Shown here piece by piece: positions 59,509-64,000 of a stretch of 64,000 bases of DNA. The translations under genes and the position numbers were made by a program. Each line of letters opens with the position of its first letter. Position 1 is the first letter of the stretch. This stretch comes from Cercis canadensis (lineage: Eukaryota; Streptophyta; Magnoliopsida; Fabales; Fabaceae), in the NCBI GenBank assembly GCA_003255065.1, contig QAOA01005271.1, forward strand, positions 372,001 to 436,000, read 5' to 3'. The notes under the pieces are model-generated. The model did no database searches and had not been told where the DNA came from. It saw only the letters and a program-made list of their open reading frames with translations.

Positions 59509-60146
59509 CTGTACAATGTTTCTACGTACATAAGAAGACTAATAAATTAGGTTTGATGTGATGTACCCTGTGTCCTTCTCTAAAATGCCGTGAAGAGAAA
59601 ATGCACATTCTCATCATTTTAAATCACAGCTATTTAGGAAGTTGAGTAGGATTCATAGAAAAACATTTTCAATAATTAACTAACGATCAAGTCTACAATA
59701 TCAATAGCAAAAAATGAATACTGTACAATGTTTCTACGTACATAAATAGACCAATAAATTAGGTTTGATGTGATGTACCCTGTGTCCCTCTCTAAAATGC
59801 CGTGAAGAGAAAATGCACATTCTCATCATTTTAAATCACAGCTATTTAGGAAGTTGAGTGAGATTCATGGAAAAACATTTTCACTAATTAACTAACGATC
59901 AAGTCTACAATATCAATGGCTAAAAATGAATACTGTACAATGTTTCTACGTACATAAGTAGATTAATAAATTAGGTTTGATGTGATGTACCCTGTGTCCC
60001 TCTCTAGAATGCCGTGAAGAGAAAATGCACATTCTCATCATTTTAAATCACAACTATTTAGGAAGTTGAGTGGGATTCATGGAAAAACATTTTCACTAAT
60101 TAACTAACGATTAAGTCTACAATATCAATGACTGAAAATAAATACT
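59509..60146. repeat. Tandem array, three copies of 212 bp
   Basis: Three units start at about 59509, 59721 and 59933. The marker GTACAATGTTTCTACGTACA recurs with an exact 212 bp spacing. Units differ at only a few positions each, for example the A/G and T/C changes after TACATAA. Units hold no long open frame. The copy number may be greater in the real genome if the assembly collapsed the array. Confidence 0.9.
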
Positions 60147-60907
60147 GATACGAATAATACTAAATTGTTATTCAATCATCCACTTGGCCTAATTAATAGT
60201 TTGATAGACAACTTGGTTATCAGGTCTTTTTAATAATAAAATAATAACTTAAGATTTTAGTTAAATTATAGATTGACCTCATTTATTTTGGGTCATTAGC
60301 CTATAGTCCTATTTCCCACTTTATTCTCTGAATCTCGCTGCAAGTGTAAATACATCGGACCTTCCCCCTCAAAGTTCGATTTCACGATGGAGGATTCTAT
60401 CTATGGATCTGCATATCTTTCATGGTCTGCTTGTTCACCATTTTTGCCTATCATACCTTAATTCCATCTCTGTTTCTTATAATTTTTTGGGGTCCAAAAT
60501 GTTGATTTACTTTTAACCTCAACAATTATGGGGTTTTCTCCGAGGAGAGGGTTTTTTTTTTTTATAAGTCTTACTTTTTCTCAGATATCCAAATTTGGAG
60601 TCTTTTTCATATTTGTTTGAATGGTTATTTAGTTTAAGTTAATACCCATCTCTGTATTCGAAGTTTTCCCTTTATCTGCTTGTGTAGAAGAATTCACCTC
60701 TTGATTTTGTGAATGAATGGAGGAAATTTTGTTGTTAATTTTGACAAAGCGAGTATCGGTTTGATATCTATTTGATAGCTTAATGGAATAAATCCACTGT
60801 TTAGTGGTGACCCCTGGGAATATGTTCGATTCTATTTTCATATTGCTTAAATTGAAACCCTTTTCTCGGTGCAGAAATTGAGGATTGTAGCGAATAGGCA
60901 AGCTTCT

Positions 60908-61228
60908 ATGGCAATGGGGGAATTCAACGGTGTTGACTATGTGACCATTGATGAATTACCTTCCCCCAGGGCAATTAACCAGAAGAAAGTTTCAATTCTT
61001 CCTCTTGTCTTTCTCATCTTCTATGAGGTTTCTGGGGGGCCTTTTGGTATCGAGGATACTGTCCAGGCTGCGGGTCCTCTCTTAGCTCTTCTTGGCTTCT
61101 TGGTTTTCCCAATCATACGGAGTATTCCTGAAGCTTTGATTACTGCAGAAATGGGTACCATGTTCCCTGAAAACAGTGGTTATGTCTTGAGGTGTATGTG
61201 TGTATGGGTTGATGTGTGTGTGAAGTGA
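60908..61228 (+). pseudogene. Polyamine/amino-acid transporter (PUT/LAT-like), 5' fragment
   Basis: The frame codes for 106 residues. Residues 1-93 match the N-terminus of plant polyamine uptake transporters (APC superfamily): cytosolic lead, first helix [20 protein letters not shown] and second helix region [20 protein letters not shown]. Family members have about 480-500 residues and 12 helices. Here similarity stops abruptly after GYVL; 13 unrelated residues and a stop follow, and no later part of the protein appears downstream. The usual Trp in the FPFIWS-type motif is Arg (FPIIRS, codon CGG). A CAG acceptor at 60872-60874 before the ATG suggests that a 5' UTR intron came with the fragment. 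I infer a truncated, probably dead copy. The alternative is a scaffold misjoin. Confidence 0.75.
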
Positions 61229-61877
61229 AGAGAAGAAAATGAGAAGAAGAAAGGGGCGTGGGAATGATAGAGGAAAAGAGAAAACAAGTGTTTTTAGTTA
61301 GAGGAGAATAAAAGTAAATACATAAATTTTATGAGACTAAAATATAATTAATTATTTACGGTCAATATTCAATCATTTCATCTGAAATGTATATGTGGCT
61401 TAATATCAGCAATTGAATAACTTTTGCACCGGTACCCATTTTCAGTCATTGGTATTGTAGACTTAGTCTTAACTTTATTTCCCCTTTCCTTGAAGCATAT
61501 AATATAACTTATGGTGGTTCAGTTGTGTCATTAAATTGGTTACAATCGATCAATTGGTTGTATATAATGCTCTTCTAACATCTATTTTGTGGAATTAAAC
61601 GTAATCTTTCGTAATTAATTTATGACGTTAACTTTTTGAACTTCAATGGTCAGAAGTTATCAACATAAATAGTATATTTTATGAGATAAACTAGTTAATT
61701 TTATAGCTCTAAAACATTGATATATTGATCTTATGAAAATCTTAAACACAGAAGATGTGTATCCCTATTTAAATATATTTAAAATTATTGGCCGATAGTA
61801 TTAAGTTTGTCCTTAAAATGTGTGAGTTTTATATTTAAATTTAGAGTCTTAATCAAAATATCAAAAAATTTAGAGTC

Positions 61878-61909
<32 letters not shown>

Positions 61910-63641
61910 CAATTTTAAAAATATTGTTTGACAATTAAAAACAAGATTATTAATATCAAGATCATTTTTTAATTAAAAGAAAAGTTGTTGCTAACAACCA
62001 CTAAGTTAACAAACAAATAATGCAACTATAATTATATATGTTTGCAGCATACTTAATTTGACTCAAATATGAATCTTTGATTCACTGTTATATAATTTAT
62101 GTTTGCAGAAACTGGCGAGGATTAAGACCAGGATTTGCCACCGCTCAGACGCCAAGTGGGATCAATTTTCCAAGAAAATGTCACAATATGAAGAGAAACA
62201 AATAACCACTGTTTCCGTGTTTAAGATGGTAAAGGTTTTGGAGCTGAATTTAATTTTTGAAATTAATTTCTGAAATGAATATTTTTTTTTTCAAATTAAA
62301 TGTCTACTTTACTAACATTTCTTAAAGATAAAGATAAATACGAATTATCATGTAAATATTCCATCTTGAAAAGAAATTCCAGCTGTATATGATCAGCACA
62401 TATATGCGATTTTATCAAGCTTCGTTTAATTCTTTGAACCATTTTAGTTTGCTTCTTCATGTGAGTTTCGAAAGTGCTTTAAGAGCTGTCTAAAGAAAAA
62501 GTAAAAAAAGAAAAAGAGTGCTTTTATTAGGTTGATGTGGTATAGGGCATTATTTTATATTTATACAAGTAATTATAAGTTAAAATATCACACCGCCAAT
62601 TGCCCACTTGAACACTTACACAATTAGTATAATTTAAAGTTTTTGTTTAATTTAGATTATGCTAACTATAAGAATATACAAGATATATGAAATTATTATT
62701 AAAGTGTAAATAATTTTTTATGTGATTAATGTGTATATAATTAGTCTTAGAGTAGTGATAAATCTAACACTCAAATATTAAATATTAATATCTCTGTTAT
62801 CTTTCTACATTTAGTATTATCTGAGTAATCTTAATTAAACTCACTAAACTTTAAACATGATTTTTTTTTTTTGCATGACAAAGAGTTTTCTACATTTTAA
62901 ACGCATATTTTATTATTCTTAATTACTCTTATATTAGTTTCCCGATCTCTCATGTACACTAATATAAAAGGGAAACACATGCATCAAAAGCATACAAGTA
63001 TCTCATGATTTGAGACAAAAGCATTGGATGAATAATATCTTTCCAACGTGAAAGAAAAATGAAAGAGAATCCTGTCCCCCTTTTCCAAACGAAAGTCATT
63101 GTTCAAATTCACCTTTAGAACTTGGACCCTATATACTATATGTAGATCGAGATCCTTAATTAATTAAACAATCGGAAATTATATATTTGCACATGTATTT
63201 AAAATATTGATATCTAGTTAAATTATTTCAATTTTGATTAATGAATATCAAGTGTTTCTAATCATTGGATTCTTTCATGTGGCTATGTCCCTTGCTTTAC
63301 TTGTTTCAGTCTTCAGTAGTCACTCAAATATCATGAACTAATGTCTTATATATGTGTAGTGACTGATACTCACACCATTTCGTTATAACATTCTTAATTT
63401 CTTACACCTAATATAGTTGGATAATCTAAATTTAATGATCACTCTATATTGGCCCACTTCAATTTTTTGTTTGTTTTTTTTTCTATCAAATCTTGATCGT
63501 ATATCTAAGCAAATGTAAAATGGTGTAACAATATCAAAGTTTCCTCATATATCAATCACATGTATCTGCATATTTTATCATCAATATTATTTGCAATTGC
63601 TCATTGTGTTCTCTCTCTTTATCTCCTTCTTGACCAAGAAA

Positions 63642-63686
<45 letters not shown>

Positions 63687-64000
63687 TTAGTAGAATTGAA
63701 AGTTGCGATGAGTAGTACCTTAAAATGAATTGAGATTCTTTAAATGCAGTATAAAGTATATATAAGGGAATAATTGTTAGTTAAAAATTAAAAGTTTAGT
63801 ACAATCACCTAAACATTAATAATAATTTATAAATTCTTGAAAATTTATATATTTATATCCAAAATAATGATAATTTTGCTCCTTTTATTTTATTATCTAA
63901 TCAAAACAATGATGTACTGATTTTCACTCTTACTTTTATCTCTATTAAAGTTACCTTTGAATCTATTTCCAAGGACCAGCTGTTACCACATGCATGGCTC
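61229..64000. other. AT-rich intergenic right end
   Basis: No convincing gene is seen. The stretch has AT microsatellites at about 61880-61905 and 63645-63686. A short open segment after a CAG acceptor at 62106-62108 reads KLARIKTRICHRSDAKWDQF for its first 20 codons. It stays open to about 62273 and has more coding-like composition than its flanks, but I recognise no family. Confidence 0.5.
63645..63686. repeat. (AT)n microsatellite
   Basis: About 20 uninterrupted AT units. Confidence 0.95.

Noticed and set aside
1-64000. CRISPR arrays, viral insertions or toxin genes
   Set aside because: None seen. The only regular array has a 212 bp period, and the window is plant nuclear DNA throughout.

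Overview
This is nuclear DNA from a flowering plant, almost certainly a eudicot. The genes are split by AT-rich GT-AG introns, and the proteins are plant-specific: a strigolactone carotenoid cleavage enzyme, a pollen-wall polyketide synthase, a P-type PPR protein and a HUB-type E3 ligase. Intergenic DNA is AT-rich with microsatellites and short transposon remnants. I cannot name the species. Gene models were built by hand from splice signals, reading-frame continuity and remembered family sequences; no alignment or search was run.

Layout, left to right. (1) On the minus strand: the FG-repeat first exon of NUP62, running off the left edge (about 439-1867); a two-exon gene for an unrecognised four-helix membrane protein (3659-4361); and a complete seven-exon CCD7/MAX3 gene (5318-9937). 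(2) A 6.2 kb gene-poor spacer to 16217. (3) On the plus strand: a 17-exon SNF2-plus-macro-domain remodeller of the CHR10/ALC1 type (16218-26516), a two-exon PPR gene (27725-30021), a two-exon LAP6/PKSA polyketide synthase (31802-33263), a ten-exon alpha/beta hydrolase (34645-41060) and a 19-exon HUB1 histone H2B ubiquitin ligase (43625-56642). (4) A repeat-rich right end with a 3 x 212 bp tandem array (59509-60146) and a 5' fragment of a polyamine/amino-acid transporter gene (60908-61228). The last 2.7 kb holds no convincing gene.

The genes belong to unrelated pathways (nuclear pore, strigolactone hormone, chromatin remodelling, organelle RNA, sporopollenin, histone ubiquitination), so this is not a biosynthetic cluster. 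From memory, gene content and order match two Arabidopsis segments: At2g44950 to At2g45000 (HUB1, hydrolase, CHR10, MAX3, NUP62) and At1g02050/At1g02060 (LAP6, PPR). Here the second pair sits inside the first set, as expected if an undivided ancestral block was later split in the Arabidopsis lineage.

No previously undescribed system could be supported. The most notable items are an 8-nt microexon that completes the Walker A motif of the remodeller, a GC-AG intron in the hydrolase, a 472 bp hAT-like element with an 8 bp target duplication and a tRNA T-arm-like palindrome in a HUB1 intron, and a decayed transporter fragment. Eleven single-N positions occur; at least four are flanked by near-identical direct repeats and look like unmerged assembly joins.
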